Source: Eulemur rufifrons (taxonomy: Eukaryota > Chordata > Mammalia > Primates > Lemuridae). Taken from it: DNA of 64,000 nucleotides. The position numbers and the translations under genes are program-made. The notes under the pieces were generated by a model. That model was not told where the DNA came from, searched no databases, and saw only the letters and a program-made list of their open reading frames with translations. Below are positions 35,668-46,965 of this stretch, piece after piece; within the stretch, counting starts at the first letter, position 1; each line of letters starts with the position of its first letter. The stretch covers positions 69,879,001 through 69,943,000 of the forward strand of contig NC_090999.1 in NCBI RefSeq assembly GCF_041146395.1. Reading direction: 5' to 3'.

Positions 35668-36605
35668 GCTGATAACTAAAATCTATGTAGAACTAAGGAA
35701 AATCAGCAAGAAAATATTAAATCACCTCATTAAAGAGTGGGCAAATGACAAGAACAGAAACTTTTCAAAATAAGATAGACTAATGACCAATAAACATATG
35801 AAAAAATGTTCAACATCTCTAACCATCAGGAAAATGCAAGTCAAAACCACAATGAAATATCATTTAACTTCAGTGAGAATGGCTTTTATCAAGAGGTCCC
35901 AAAACAGCAAATGCTGGCATGGATGCAAAGAGACAGGAACACTCATACACTGCTGGTGAGACTGCAACATTAGTACAATATCTATGGAAAGTAGTATGGA
36001 GAGACCTCAAAGAACTAAAAGTAGAACTGCTATTTGATCCAGAAATCCTACTACTGGGTATTTACCCAATGGAAAAAAAAGACATTCTATAAAAAAAGAC
36101 ATCTGCACTTGGATGTTCATAGCAGCATGATTCACGATTGCAAAGATGTGGAAACAACTCAAGTATCCATCAATATATGAGTGGATTAATAAAATGTAGT
36201 ATATGTATACCATGGAGTACTATACAGCCACAAAAAACAATGGTGAACTAACACATCTTGTATTATCTTGGATGGAACTGGAACCCATTCTTCTAAGTGA
36301 AGTATCATAAGAATGGAAAAACAAGCATCACATGTACTCACCATTATATTAGTACTAATTGATCAACACTTAAATATGCACATATGGAAGTAATATTCAC
36401 AGAGTGTTGGGCAGGTGGTAGTGGGGAGGAGGCGATGGGTAAATTCACACCTAATGGGTACAGTGCATGATATCTGGAGGTTGAGCACACTTGTATCTTC
36501 TACTTTGGTGGTACAAAGGCAATATATGTAACCAAAACATTTGTACCCCCATCATATTCTGAAATAATAAAAAAGGACATTTAAAAAATAAAAAAATAAA
36601 AATTA
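35668..36605 (+). mobile_element. L1 sense arm: ORF2 tail, 3' UTR, A tail
   Basis: AACATCTCTAACCATCAGGA at 35811, CCTACTACTGGGTATTTACC at 36047, CATGGAGTACTATACAGCCA at 36211, then a 3' UTR ending CCAAAACATTTGTACCCCCA and an A-rich tail interrupted by T and GG (36565-36605). Confidence 0.88.
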
Positions 36606-38784
36606 AAAAAGTAAAGAGAATGAATCTATACTCAAATTTTAATACAAACCTATATGAGACCCTGGAATATTCATCAATCTATAGTAGTTGAATGTGTAGT
36701 ACACACAGACGAATGGAACAATGCTTGTCCATAACTGTCTGCCCTTTTGTTCATACAGGGCTTTAGTCAACACCCACAGGGCTGTGCATGGACATGACAT
36801 GTGCACTGTCTCTTTACAAACATCTACCATAGACTGAGCTCATCTCATTCTAGAACAAGTAATCAGGAGAAAACAAACAAACAAATAATATTGCAGAAGA
36901 AAGGAAAGGGGAAGCCATTATGCAGATTTTAGGAAGAATAGATGAGAAGTAAGTTATTGTCTGGGGAAATAAAATAAATATTTAAAAATAGTTGCTATCT
37001 TCTAAAGAATATAAAAGAACGTCATCTCTATGAAATGGAATCAAAAAGTCAAAAAAAATTAAGGTAAGATAAAAACAATAAGGTGACATGAAAAGGCAAT
37101 TAAATTATAGAAAGAACTCAAAGAAAATCAGACTGTAATAGTAAAATTAAAATCAGACCAGGAGTCAATCCAATAAAGCATTTACTCTGTGGGAAATCAA
37201 ATCAATGATGTAGACAGCAAAGTTGAAAAATTCTTCCAAAATAAAGAAGAAAAGAATCATTGATGAATATGATAATAAAAAATATATAGTCAACAGATTA
37301 AAACAAAATTAAATGGCAATCTATTTTTAAACTGAGGAAGATAATTGCAATCAGAAAAAAATGTACAAAAAGGAAAACAACTGTATAAATTGCTTCTCAT
37401 TACCTGATCCTTGTATATGTCCAAGCTACTAACTAGCCCCCATTGATCTTCAACAATGGAAAGAGTCAGTCTTTTAAAAGTTATATGACATAATGTTTGA
37501 CACTGTAAATTCCAGACATTTCCATTCCTAGTAAGTAAAATATAAAAAAATATTTGAATAAGTAACTCCTTCTCTCATAAGACATTTTAAAATCCATAAA
37601 CTGTGACTATATATAATGCTTAAAATTTGTGTACAATCTTTAATGTATTGGAGTGCTGGCTTTGGGATGATGTTTTTTAGTATATATAATCACATATTAA
37701 TAAATAGCATTACATTCTGAAGTACAGGGAACTTTTATAAACATATATACAAAATAAAAGATATTATTAGGTATTTCTATATCTGAACAAGGAGCTGTTG
37801 AATGTTAAAACTGCTGTTATACTAATAAGAGTAAATTCAAGACTTTAATAAAGCTTCAGTTAAAAACTATATTTATAGTTCTATTGAGAATCATTGAGAG
37901 GGTGCCAATAAAATTACTCTCATCATTACCAAAAACACAGTAAACTATTCATAATTTCTAATGATCAGGGAGTTCTAACAAATCCTCTTTTTTCAAACTC
38001 GATGTGATATGGTACAATTTTTAGCAGAAACATAAAATACTTTGCAAAAATGAGCAAAGAATCATTTTGTGTACTAAAAGAAAATTAAATTGCTTTAGCA
38101 ACTTGAATAATAGTTTTTATATTATCAAATAAACCCCTAATTCTTCATCTTTTTATAATATCAGATATATGTATAATAATAATTTATCAGGGAAAAATAT
38201 TACCACCAAAAGTCTAAGTGAATAAAATTATTATTTTGGAGATTAATTTTTAGTATATTTGTGTGTCAAACTGAAATAATCCTAATTAGGAGTGATTATA
38301 CTTTTCAGGTTAAAACTTCTAATAAGATAAAACTACATGAATATTTAAAACTTATATGTATACCATTTGGTATTTTTTGTGTAAAGTATTATTTTCAGCA
38401 TTACTGTTCAACCACTTAAAAAAAAGGTAAAATACCAAATTCAGTGAGTGAGTCTTCTTGTGCCAGATATTTTGCTATGTGTTTGTACATTTACAAAACC
38501 CTATTGTATCTCTCTCCCATTTTTCATGAAAAGAAAGACAGTCAAAGGATAAACACTGTTGAGGTTACAGAGTTTGTAAGTGGTAAAATTAATTTCATAT
38601 TACCACAAAGATTGAATATCTGTAATTTCATTCAAGGAGTGGCAAAACATGATTTAGTTTTCCTCTTTATTGTCTCTTAAACTTTGTCTTAAAACAAAAC
38701 AAACTATTCTATACCTTTATACTAAATTGATCAAAAGTAGTTTAAAGTTCTTTGAGCACCGTGCACCCAAATACATCAAGAATT
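36606..38784. other. Unassigned AT-rich DNA
   Basis: No gene. The block 36640-36850 has a more mixed composition but no recognised family. The block 37080-37380 is A-rich and could be very old L1, not claimed. Confidence 0.4.
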
Positions 38785-38960
38785 TGTGAGTCTTCTGGAG
38801 TCAGCTTGGTGCTGCTTTTGTGTTGGCCTTGGGCAAATCAATTAACCTCTCTTCGCTTTGTTTCCACATTGGTAAAATTGGACATGTAATGAGAATTACC
38901 AAATGAGTTTTTGGTAGAAATTAAATGGAAAGATTAAATGGAAAGATATATAAATTTGCC
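38785..38960 (+). mobile_element. MIR SINE, sense
   Basis: The MIR core is readable: GGCCTTGGGCAAATCAATTA, ACCTCTCTTCGCTTTGTTTC, CACATTGGTAAAATTGGACA, followed by a diverged attaaatg block. Confidence 0.8.
38920..38945. repeat. 13-bp tandem duplication
   Basis: ATTAAATGGAAAG occurs twice head to tail (38920-38932, 38933-38945) at the MIR 3' side, a small slippage duplication. Confidence 0.9.
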
Positions 38961-39941
38961 TAAAACAGTGTTATAACCTAAAGAATCTACTGTTTTATGA
39001 CTGATATCTAGTTATGTAGATTTACTTGCCAATATACAGACATTTTAACCAAGAACTTGAAGAGGTACTTCCTCCAAAGACACAAGGACACTAGGAATCA
39101 TAAAATCGACTTTTCGTAATCCCTTAATTGTGAGAAAGTTTCTGTTACCTCTAGCTGTTTAACAATAAAGAACTAGAATGGAATGGTGTGATAGAAATAG
39201 TATTTTTAACATGTAAAAGAATAAATTGTGTTTTTCACTCAATGGCCTAAAACAATGCAACAGTTTTCTATGTAAGAGATGTAGGCAGTTTGTCTTTGTC
39301 AAAATAACTTTCCTAAGTGACTTACACAGACCACAAAGAGCAGTGGGAAATAAATGAGAAAATAGAGGCTTGATATGATGTAGTAGACAAATTTAGTAGA
39401 GTGTAAAAGGAGAAAAGCATGAAAAGCAAAAAAAAAAAAAAAGTGTCAGCTAGAACTGAGGAACTGAAATTATTTTCCATGTGTCCTGGGAACGAGGTCA
39501 GCTAACCTAATTGATATCATAAACTGGGTTCAATATAAATGCTTAGTAGTTACCAAAAATGATAAACATAAAATCAAATTTGGTTATGCCTCAATGTAAT
39601 CCACTGTCCACTTCAATTCTTACATTTCAAGGACTTGTATTTCATTATATTGATTGCTTATAAAGAAAGAAAAGTGATAAAGCACTAGTAAGGTCAGCAT
39701 AGTAGACACAATAAATACATATTAATGTGTTTATTAATTAAAATAATCAATGGCAAAAATAGTTTTATGCCTGGAACATCATGAAATAGAGTTCATGTGA
39801 TCCATTTTTTTAAGACAAGCTATTTTTGCAGATTTTATAAAAAAGACATCAAAGTCTCATTATTTACTGTAGTTCATTGAGTATTTAGGGGAATGGTTGG
39901 ATCAGAACCCTATGACTCTGTTAAATTTGAGCATCTGTGTA

Positions 39942-39979
<38 letters not shown>

Positions 39980-40369
39980 TCCTAGAACCTAATTATGTTT
40001 CTTTTGCTTTCATGATGCAACTTTTCAGAGTCAGTGTATCATCTGTCCAGATGACAGCCAGAATCTTTCATTTAAATTGCCAATAAGCTCAAATCACCCT
40101 GCTTAAGACTAGTTTTCTATAGTACATTAATAATAGTAAATACGAAGAGGTTAGATAGTTGCTGACTAATTAGGCTATCTATAATGGTGTATTATTGTAA
40201 CTACTGCCAATTTGTCAGTGGAATATCGATTGTGAACTTTTTTTTATGTGTCCAGGGAAATATCTAACAACTCATCCTCTAACACAATAAGCTCCAAATG
40301 GAGAACTACTTGCAGTCTCCTTATTTACCTCATCCTCTTTCTTGCCTCCAGATTCCTGCAAACACCATG
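38961..40369. other. Unassigned DNA
   Basis: No gene. An A run at 39429-39443 and the microsatellite listed separately. Confidence 0.45.
39935..39978. repeat. Compound (TG)n(GA)n microsatellite
   Basis: TG units with a TATG interruption pass directly into about 11 GA units. Confidence 0.92.
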
Positions 40370-40672
40370 CCCTCTACTGTTTCCTTTCATCTTGCTAACT
40401 TTAATGGATTTTCAAGGTCCTAGTGCATATGTTGCTTTTCAGACCCTCAAAGCTTGGGTTAAGCATCTCTTCCTATATGGATCAATAGTATGCTGTGTTA
40501 ACCTGTTTATAAAAACTGCCTGTGCATTTACTTGTCCCTCTTGTCAGCCTGTGCATTCTTTCCAGAGTAAGCACATTTTCTCCAATGTCATAGTCCCACT
40601 CTCTAGTAGTACAGGACCTGACACAAAATAAGTGCCCAATAGAAAAATGTTTTATATAAATGAATTAGTGGC
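40370..40672 (+). mobile_element. Diverged L2-like 3' region
   Basis: Reading in order: GCCCTCTACTGTTTCCTTTC, CAGACCCTCAAAGCTTGGGT, ACTTGTCCCTCTTGTCAGCC, GTAGTACAGGACCTGACACA, AAATAAGTGCCCAATAG then TAAATGAATTAG. The ending parallels the L2 terminus (cagtgcctggcacata, gtaggtgctcaataaat). The 127-codon frame 40248-40631 lies over it and is not a gene. Confidence 0.5.
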
Positions 40673-41127
40673 CAGATGAAACAGATATATATGTGGCACA
40701 TAGATTAGTGATGGGAAGAGGAGATACCATTTACGTTAGTATTGTGCATTATTAAATAATTTTATATTTTTTACTCTATTAAAATTTTCTCAGTGTTTTA
40801 CAATGAGCTTCAGGGAGCTTAAGTCCCCTCATGAATAACTACTGTATTGAGATTGACACATACAAAAGAACAGAACAATAAATGTTGTATGCAAACGTGT
40901 ATAAAATGCATGATTCTAAGTGTTCCATATGAATAAAAGATGTGAAAAGGCCATTTGGGTTTGAGGATAGAGTGGGTGGCGACATGGATTTCAGGTGTGT
41001 TACTTAGGTGGGGAAAGCATAAGCAAAAATAAAGAGATTGAAAAAGATTAAATGATGTAATGCTATCCAGACAGAATAGTAAGATAATGTAGGCAGTAGT
41101 GAGACATTAGACTTAACAAATTAGAAC

Positions 41128-41318
41128 AGGAGTGAGCAAACTGCTTTTGTAACAGACAAGATATTAAATAATATGAATGCAGCCATAGACAACATGTAAG
41201 TAAAAGTGCATGACTGTGTTCCAATAAAACATTTTACAAAAACAGGAAGTGGGCTAAATTGTGCCCATATGCTATCATTTGCAGACACCTGGATTAGAGT
41301 CAACTGCGTAAGTAGAGG
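41128..41318 (+). mobile_element. Interspersed repeat, family not named (copy 1)
   Basis: AGTGAGCAAACTGCTTTTGT, then GCAGCCATAGACAACATGTA, GACTGTGTTCCAATAAAACA and TTTTACAAAAACAGGAAGTG. This is a common mammalian repeat, often CpG-rich when young, probably a short DNA transposon. A second copy in the same orientation is at 62200-62405. Confidence 0.7.
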
Positions 41319-41889
41319 TACTCTCTTGGAAAAAGAGGAAGTCCTTTTTACATGATTTCTCAAAGATTAGGAAGGCCAAAACTGATAGTAATTAACTAGC
41401 TACATCTGGTTTCTAAAGAGAACTATCATCTGGCCACATCTGCTCTCCACTCACCTAATGAAACATATTTCATGTGTAAATCTATAAAGAACATTCTCCC
41501 CACCTAAAAACATTTTCTAAATTATTTTTAAAATCCCATAAAAACCCCACAAAACTGCAGTACCTGAGAAATAGATGTTTATGCACTGTGTGATCTTATT
41601 GCATGATTTTGACTATGACTGTGATAATGAATATCTAATAGATCCCTCGCTCTTATGGTAGAAATTAGATAGACATTTTTATTTCTTGTCTTTCTGTTAA
41701 TTTTGTTTAAATTTCCCTGTATAGAATGTAGAAATAGCTATATTTTATGCAATTTTGTCTCAATAGAATCAAAATAATTGTTAATTTAAATGCTTTTGTC
41801 CTTTCATAATCTCTGTTACCTATGAAAATCCAGTGCATTATTATATAATATAAACTATTTACATGTAATTTAATTTTATACACATACAA
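41319..41889. other. Unassigned DNA
   Basis: Nothing recognised up to the CA-rich start of the L1 at 41890. Confidence 0.45.
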
Positions 41890-42272
41890 ACAGACACACA
41901 CACACCATGGAGTACTACTCAGCCATAAAAAGGAATGAAATAATGTCTTTTGCAGCAACTTGGGTGGAACTGCAAACCATTATCCTAAGTGAAGTATCTC
42001 AGGAATGGAAAAACAAATACTGTATGTTCTCACCTATAAGTGGGAGCTAAATGACGGGTATATATGGTCATAAAGTGGTGTAATGGACATTGAAAACTAA
42101 GAAAAGGTAGGATGGGAGGTGGGTGAGGGATAAAAATCTATCTATTGGGTACAATGTACACTATTCTGGTGAGGGGTACACTGAAGCCCTAAGTCCAGCA
42201 TTATATAATTCATCTACATTACAAAAAATACTTGTACCACTTATATCTATTGAAATAAAAATAAAAAAATAA
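41890..42272 (+). mobile_element. L1MA/L1PB-like L1 3' end, sense
   Basis: After a short CA run: CCATGGAGTACTACTCAGCC, CCTAAGTGAAGTATCTCAGG, GTATGTTCTCACCTATAAGT, GGGTACAATGTACACTATTC, and an end TCTATTGAAATAAAAATAAA with A-rich tail. 5' truncated, no inversion. Confidence 0.9.
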
Positions 42273-43789
42273 ATTCTGTGATATAGAAGTGTAAATCATA
42301 AAGCTTATCTAGGTCAATGTAGGCCATTATTGAATAATTACCCTAAGTTAGTTTTCCTAACAGCTGATAAAACAACTATATTTATTTTGAAATCAATATT
42401 GAAGAGTGATAAAATCTTAAAGAATTGTAAAAATTATAAAATATGCTTATCAAATCTAATTCAGTAAAATGAATAAAAACTTTTGAATATCCATTATCTT
42501 TGCATGACTTCTTGATATCTAATTATCTAAGATTTTTCTGTTAAGTACAGATAAAATTGTAACTATGTGTATATAATAGTCTATAAACACAAAGTGAGAA
42601 AACATTAAGGAGGACTAAAATCACGGCAATACTTACCAATTAAATTGTAAAAGCCTCAAAACCTTAAAATCCTAAATAAATTTATAATACTTAAATAATT
42701 ACACAGTCATAAGTATATAATTTCAAATTTATGACTCTATTTTGTTGAAATTCTCATTTATTGTTTCAACAATTAAATATTATATAAAATACTTTTAAAA
42801 AACTTAACTTTCAACATTTCATTAAGATAAACTAGATGTCAATGTGTTCTTCTTCTTTTACAATCTACTGGATAGGATTTAAATTTAACTCTCAACAAAT
42901 TGCTTAAAATAAATATTTATCTACCAAAAGAATAGTGGACATTAACAAAAATCATGTGCATTGCATTTTAAGGAAGCATAGCTTCTGTTCTAATTGTGTC
43001 AAAGCAATCATGGGAATCATAAATCCAAGAAATTGATGCCTAATGAAATTAATTCATGTACATCCTCCATATTCAGGTTGTAAACATCTACAATATTTAT
43101 ACACAAGCTTGGGTTTGGGGAGAAAATTGGCCTCACTGCTGTTCTGAACTGGGATCATTTTCCCCACTCCACAGAGTGCTCCTAAAATATGGTCCACAGG
43201 GAGTTAACAAAGACTCTTCTCTAATCACAAACCTGCCTTACAGAATATCTGCAGAATGTCAAATTGCATAATCAATTAATTTTTCTCAATGGTCTTATAA
43301 ACATAAATATTATGAATTTAATTGACTTAATATCCAAGAAGTTAGATTACTGAAGTGATTGTTACAAGCTACAGTGTTTTCATTCTCCTTCCATATCCAC
43401 CCTGTCCTAGGTTCTATGAACTAGGGATGAAGAGGTAGTTATCACAGATGAATCCTTTCCTACTCTCTGCCCTTCATCATAATGGAAATTAGTGTCTGCA
43501 TTATCAGAGGACATATTTCTAGATGATTTCTAGTCACTTACTCTCTGTTCTTCTACATTATTTTTATGATTTGATTTACTAAGTCAGTTTCCTCTGGACC
43601 ACTATATAATTTCAAATGAATCACAACATGAAAACCAAATCTTATTTTGGTATTATTTTCTCTTATATGAAAAAAATGTTTATCAATAACAAGGAATAAA
43701 CATTATAGACTTTTTATAACCTGAGGAAAATGGACTACATTTAGTCTTTCATTTATCTACGTCAACCATCTAAGAACTGGCTACTCTAT
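42273..43789. other. Unassigned AT-rich DNA
   Basis: No gene or named repeat. The part 43100-43260 is less AT-rich. Confidence 0.45.
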
Positions 43790-43885
43790 ATGTGGCTAAT
43801 AGTAAATGGTAATAGCATCACTGGGACCTTTTTAGAAACAGCAAAATCTTGGGCTCCATCCCAAAATTACTAAACCAGTTAAAGA
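43790..43885 (+). mobile_element. MER5A-like (hAT-Charlie) fragment
   Basis: TAGCATCACTGGGACCTTTT, TAGAAACAGCAAAATCTTGG and GCTCCATCCCAAAATTACTA follow the central words of MER5A (cagcatcacctggg, tagaaatgcaaattctcggg, ccccaccccagacctact). Ends not preserved. Confidence 0.65.
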
Positions 43886-43949
43886 AACATTTTTTTCTAG
43901 AAAATTTTTCTACCACCCACAAGCTTTTCACATTTCCTAAGTAATCTAC

Positions 43950-44100
43950 TGTACTATATTTCATATTCTGTACTAATAATGTAAACAAGATAAATTATCC
44001 CTTGCCCTTGCAATTGAAGGAGCTCATGGCCTATGAAAAAGACAGTGGGCAAATAAGGAGGTGTTTGATGAACAAAATGTGAAATAATGAATAAAAAGAA
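43950..44100 (-). mobile_element. Possible old LINE (L2/CR1-like) trace, antisense
   Basis: GTACTAATAATGTAAACAAG, TTGAAGGAGCTCATGGCCTA and AAAGACAGTGGGCAAATAAG parallel the antisense L2-like wording (gatacaaagatgaacaag, caaggagctcacagtcta). Short and diverged. Confidence 0.4.
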
Positions 44101-44394
44101 ACTGCATTTGCTCCTTTCTGGTGATCAGAAAACTGAAATGGGCATATACACACACATATGTGTATTATATATGGGAAGAGAGAGAAAGAGAGAGTGAATG
44201 TGTCACCTTATTGTTCTTCAAACAGGTTGTATCTTTATGAGATTAAAATAATGTGTTCATTAAAATACCTTGCTTTGATTTTACTTTTTTAGAAAATGAA
44301 CGTAGTTTCTTTACTGAATGGCATGCCACCTAATATATTCTTACAGTTTTTGACTGATCAATCTGTTTAATTTTATATATTTGTATATTATTTG

Positions 44395-45170
44395 TTATAA
44401 TTATTATACTTTTTGTTTTGAAATAATTTCAAACACACAGAAAAGTCAAGATTTATCAAATGGTAACAGTAGCCCTATTGTGCCATGTTTGTTTCTTTTT
44501 TTCTTTGTGTGTATATGTATGTGTTTATAATATGTGTTATTATTTGCAAAATTATTTGAAAATAAGTTGCAGACATGCTTAAGAACTTCAGTGTTCAGGA
44601 TGATTTCTTACGAAAAAGACATGTAATCAAAGCACAATTATAAAAATCAAGAAGACATTTCATAGTGACAAAATATTAATATCTAATATGTAGTCAGCAT
44701 TCAAATTTTGACACATGTTTTTGTAATGTCGTTTATAGCTATTTTGTTGAGCTCTGGGATATAATCTAGAATCACACGTTGTCTTTAGTTTCTTACTACT
44801 TTATTTGCCTTTCATCTGGAGCAGTTCCTTTGCCTTTTTCTTTAGTAACATTGAAATTCTTGAAAAATGAATACAAGTTAGTTTGTAGAATGTAACTTAA
44901 TTTGATTTTACTTTATATTTTGTCATAATAAGATTCAGGTTATATGCTTTGGTAAGAAATAAGAAATAAGTGATGACGTCATAGTGCATCGCATTTGCCC
45001 AATTATTACTGATGTTAGCTTTGATTACTTGGTGAAGGTTGTATCCACCAGCCTTCCACCATTATACAATCACTCTTTTTCCCTTTGTAATTGATGAGAA
45101 ATGGGTAGTTTTTAGGGGCATTTGTGTATATTCTTTGAATAACTGCTAATAATTTATTCACAAGAAAATA
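44395..45170 (-). mobile_element. L1M (L1MC/L1ME-like) 3' region, antisense
   Basis: A long, clear match in order: GAAATAATTTCAAACACACA, AATAAGTTGCAGACATGCTT, ATTCAAATTTTGACACATGT, GGGATATAATCTAGAATCAC, CATCTGGAGCAGTTCCTTTG, GATGTTAGCTTTGATTACTT and CTTTTTCCCTTTGTAATTGA. A perfect TGACGTCA palindrome has arisen within it at 44974-44981. Confidence 0.85.
44974..44981. promoter_or_regulatory. CRE-type palindrome TGACGTCA in L1 relic
   Basis: A full 8-base cAMP-response-element consensus. It is seen in the sequence; binding or function is not implied. No promoter or transcript start is apparent nearby. Confidence 0.25.
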
Positions 45171-45408
45171 AAATATGATTATTAAGTAATCTTTAGTCTG
45201 TGATCATCTATTTTGAATTTATTAAATAATTTTCTTTTATTTTATAGATTTATAAATGTCATATACATATTTTTATCATTGCTGCATTGTTTATACTTTG
45301 TAAAGAATTCAGAAAAACAGAAGTTTGGACACTTTGTTTTCATAGAATTAAATAATCAAAGGTCATGGGTCATGTTAGGTAATTTTGTTACAGGAAAGGA
45401 GAATTTAA

Positions 45409-45697
45409 GGCCAAATGCTGTGGCTAATGCCTGTAATCCTAGTACTCTGGGAGGTCGAGGTGGGAGGATCTCTTGAGGTCAGGAGTTTGAGAACAGCCTG
45501 AGCAAGAGAGAGACTCTGTCTCTACAAAATATCGAAAATTAGCCATGCGTGGTGGCATGCACCTGTAGTTCCAGCTACTCAGGAGGCCGAAGAGAGAGGA
45601 TCCCTTGAGCTCAGGAATTCAAGGTTGCAGTGAGCTATGACATCACTGAACTCTAGCCCAGGTGACAGAGTGAGACCCTGTATAAAAAGAAAAAAAA
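45409..45697 (+). mobile_element. Alu SINE, older strepsirrhine-type copy
   Basis: GGCCAAATGCTGTGGCTAAT, TAGTACTCTGGGAGGTCGAG, GAACAGCCTGAGCAAGAGAG and TGACATCACTGAACTCTAGC. The words CTCTGGGAGG and CCTGAGCAAGAG agree with the strepsirrhine Alu lineage rather than the anthropoid one. It lacks the long linker seen at 61655-61998, so it is an older subfamily. The tail passes into a GA repeat. Confidence 0.92.
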
Positions 45698-45718
45698 AGA
45701 GAGAGAGAGAGAGAGAGA
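45698..45718. repeat. (GA)n in Alu tail
   Basis: About ten GA units following the A run of the Alu. Confidence 0.9.
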
Positions 45719-46577
45719 AAATTTATAAATAGATAACATGATCTGGAAAAAACCCCTAGAGAATAATTTATTTGGCATATAAGGTATATTCATATGAATT
45801 CATTTTAAGAACCATATAACACATAACCATAATAATTCTTAGAGTATAAAAATTTCATTAGTATATTAAAAAGTATAGAATAGGTACTTAGAATCTTATA
45901 TTTGTTAAGATTACTTTAAGACTATATCAGAAAATAACTTGCATTATCTTATATAGTTCATATATATATAAAGTATGTATATATACTTTAAGGGAAGTAC
46001 TTCAACTTGGAAAAAACAAGGATGTTTTAACTTGTGTAATTTTACCATGACTTAAAAAAGTTTCTGGGGCTATGAATGGTCCCAGCTTGTTATAAGACAG
46101 GGATGAGTGCACAAAAATTAGCCAGAATTCACTGGCAAAACCCCATGTTGTCTCATTGCAATTTAGGAAATGATTGAGCTTTGTATCACTTTGAACAGAT
46201 TGTCATTCTTCCTTCCTACCAGTGCATGTACAGGAATAATGATTTCAATAAGTGGGCCATTTTTAATAAAAGATTTCTCCAATGGAGGCTGGGGTAGAGA
46301 GCTCTGCTCCACTGAAGCAATCACAGCTGTCCTTGGGTGTCCTCGGCACTCAGCACAGTCTCAGTAGAAGGAGGCGAGGAATTACATTTACCAAATTTCA
46401 ATTTTTTATCTCTTTCCTGTTAAGCAAGGCAGCAAAATATTATTAACCCTCCACTATCACTTGTTAAGCAGCTTATAGTATACCTATGGGAAGAGAAGTT
46501 TCTACCCTTATATACCTAAACTTATTTGTAGTTATACACATGTGCATGTACCTTCTAATACCAAACTAATAACTTAT
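45719..46577. other. Unassigned DNA
   Basis: Contains an AT palindrome-like stretch at 45957-45991. The part 46200-46370 is less AT-rich and not assigned; the 65-codon frame in it has no domain. Confidence 0.45.
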
Positions 46578-46745
46578 TACAATTTCAGTATATTACGGGG
46601 GTACAAATGTTTAGGTTACATATATTGCCTCTGCCCCACCCGAGTCAGAGCTTCCAGTGTGTCCATCCCCCAGACGGTGAGCACTGCACCCATTAGTTAT
46701 GTGTATACCCATCCCCCACTCCCCACTCCAATCTGCCCGACACCC
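46578..46745 (-). mobile_element. Lineage-specific L1 3' terminus, antisense
   Basis: GGGGGTACAAATGTTTAGGT, TTACATATATTGCCTCTGCC, GTGTCCATCCCCCAGACGGT and GTGTATACCCATCCCCCACT are the antisense form of the 3' UTR seen in sense at 55197-55389. Only about 170 bases are present. It abuts a MaLR fragment and probably inserted into it. Confidence 0.85.
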
Positions 46746-46754
46746 CATGAATAT

Positions 46755-46965
46755 TTGTCAAACACCAGACATGACAGTGGTCATTTCCTATTCCTGAGTT
46801 TTGAAATCTTTCACCAGAGACCTTAGATATCATGAGCCAGAGACAACTTGACCCTACTCTGCCATGTCTGTCTGCATTGATGACCCACAGGATCTGTGAA
46901 CGTAGTAAATGGTTATTGTACACCATTAAGTTTGGAAGTAATTCAATAAGCAACTAATGGAGATT
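46755..46965 (+). mobile_element. MaLR (MLT1-like) LTR 3' part
   Basis: TATCATGAGCCAGAGACAAC, TGATGACCCACAGGATCTGT, GAACGTAGTAAATGGTTATT and ACACCATTAAGTTTGGAAGT follow the last third of MLT1-type LTRs (atgagc, gacccacagaatc, gtgagcataataaatgg, aagccactaagtttggg). Confidence 0.68.

Larger units (their letters stand above)
34484..36605 (+). mobile_element. LINE-1 insertion with 5' inversion (twin priming)
   Basis: Composite: 34484-35667 is ORF2 on the minus strand, 35668-36605 is the downstream ORF2, 3' UTR and A-rich tail on the plus strand. In L1 order the inverted arm ends at the words ACAGAATGGG (seen as CCCATTCTGT at 34480-34489), only some tens of bases before the sense arm begins (GCTGATAACTAAAATCTATG). 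Thus the two arms are neighbours in the parent L1, as expected when the second cDNA is primed internally close to where the first ended. A convincing target duplication is not visible in the A/T-rich flanks. Confidence 0.85.

Noticed and set aside
40248..40631. 127-codon plus-strand open frame
   Set aside because: Lies largely over a diverged L2-like segment; pyrimidine-rich repeat sequence gives the apparent Leu/Phe-rich protein.
45957..45991. Regulatory hairpin or cruciform
   Set aside because: TATATA-type runs form palindromes trivially in AT-rich DNA.
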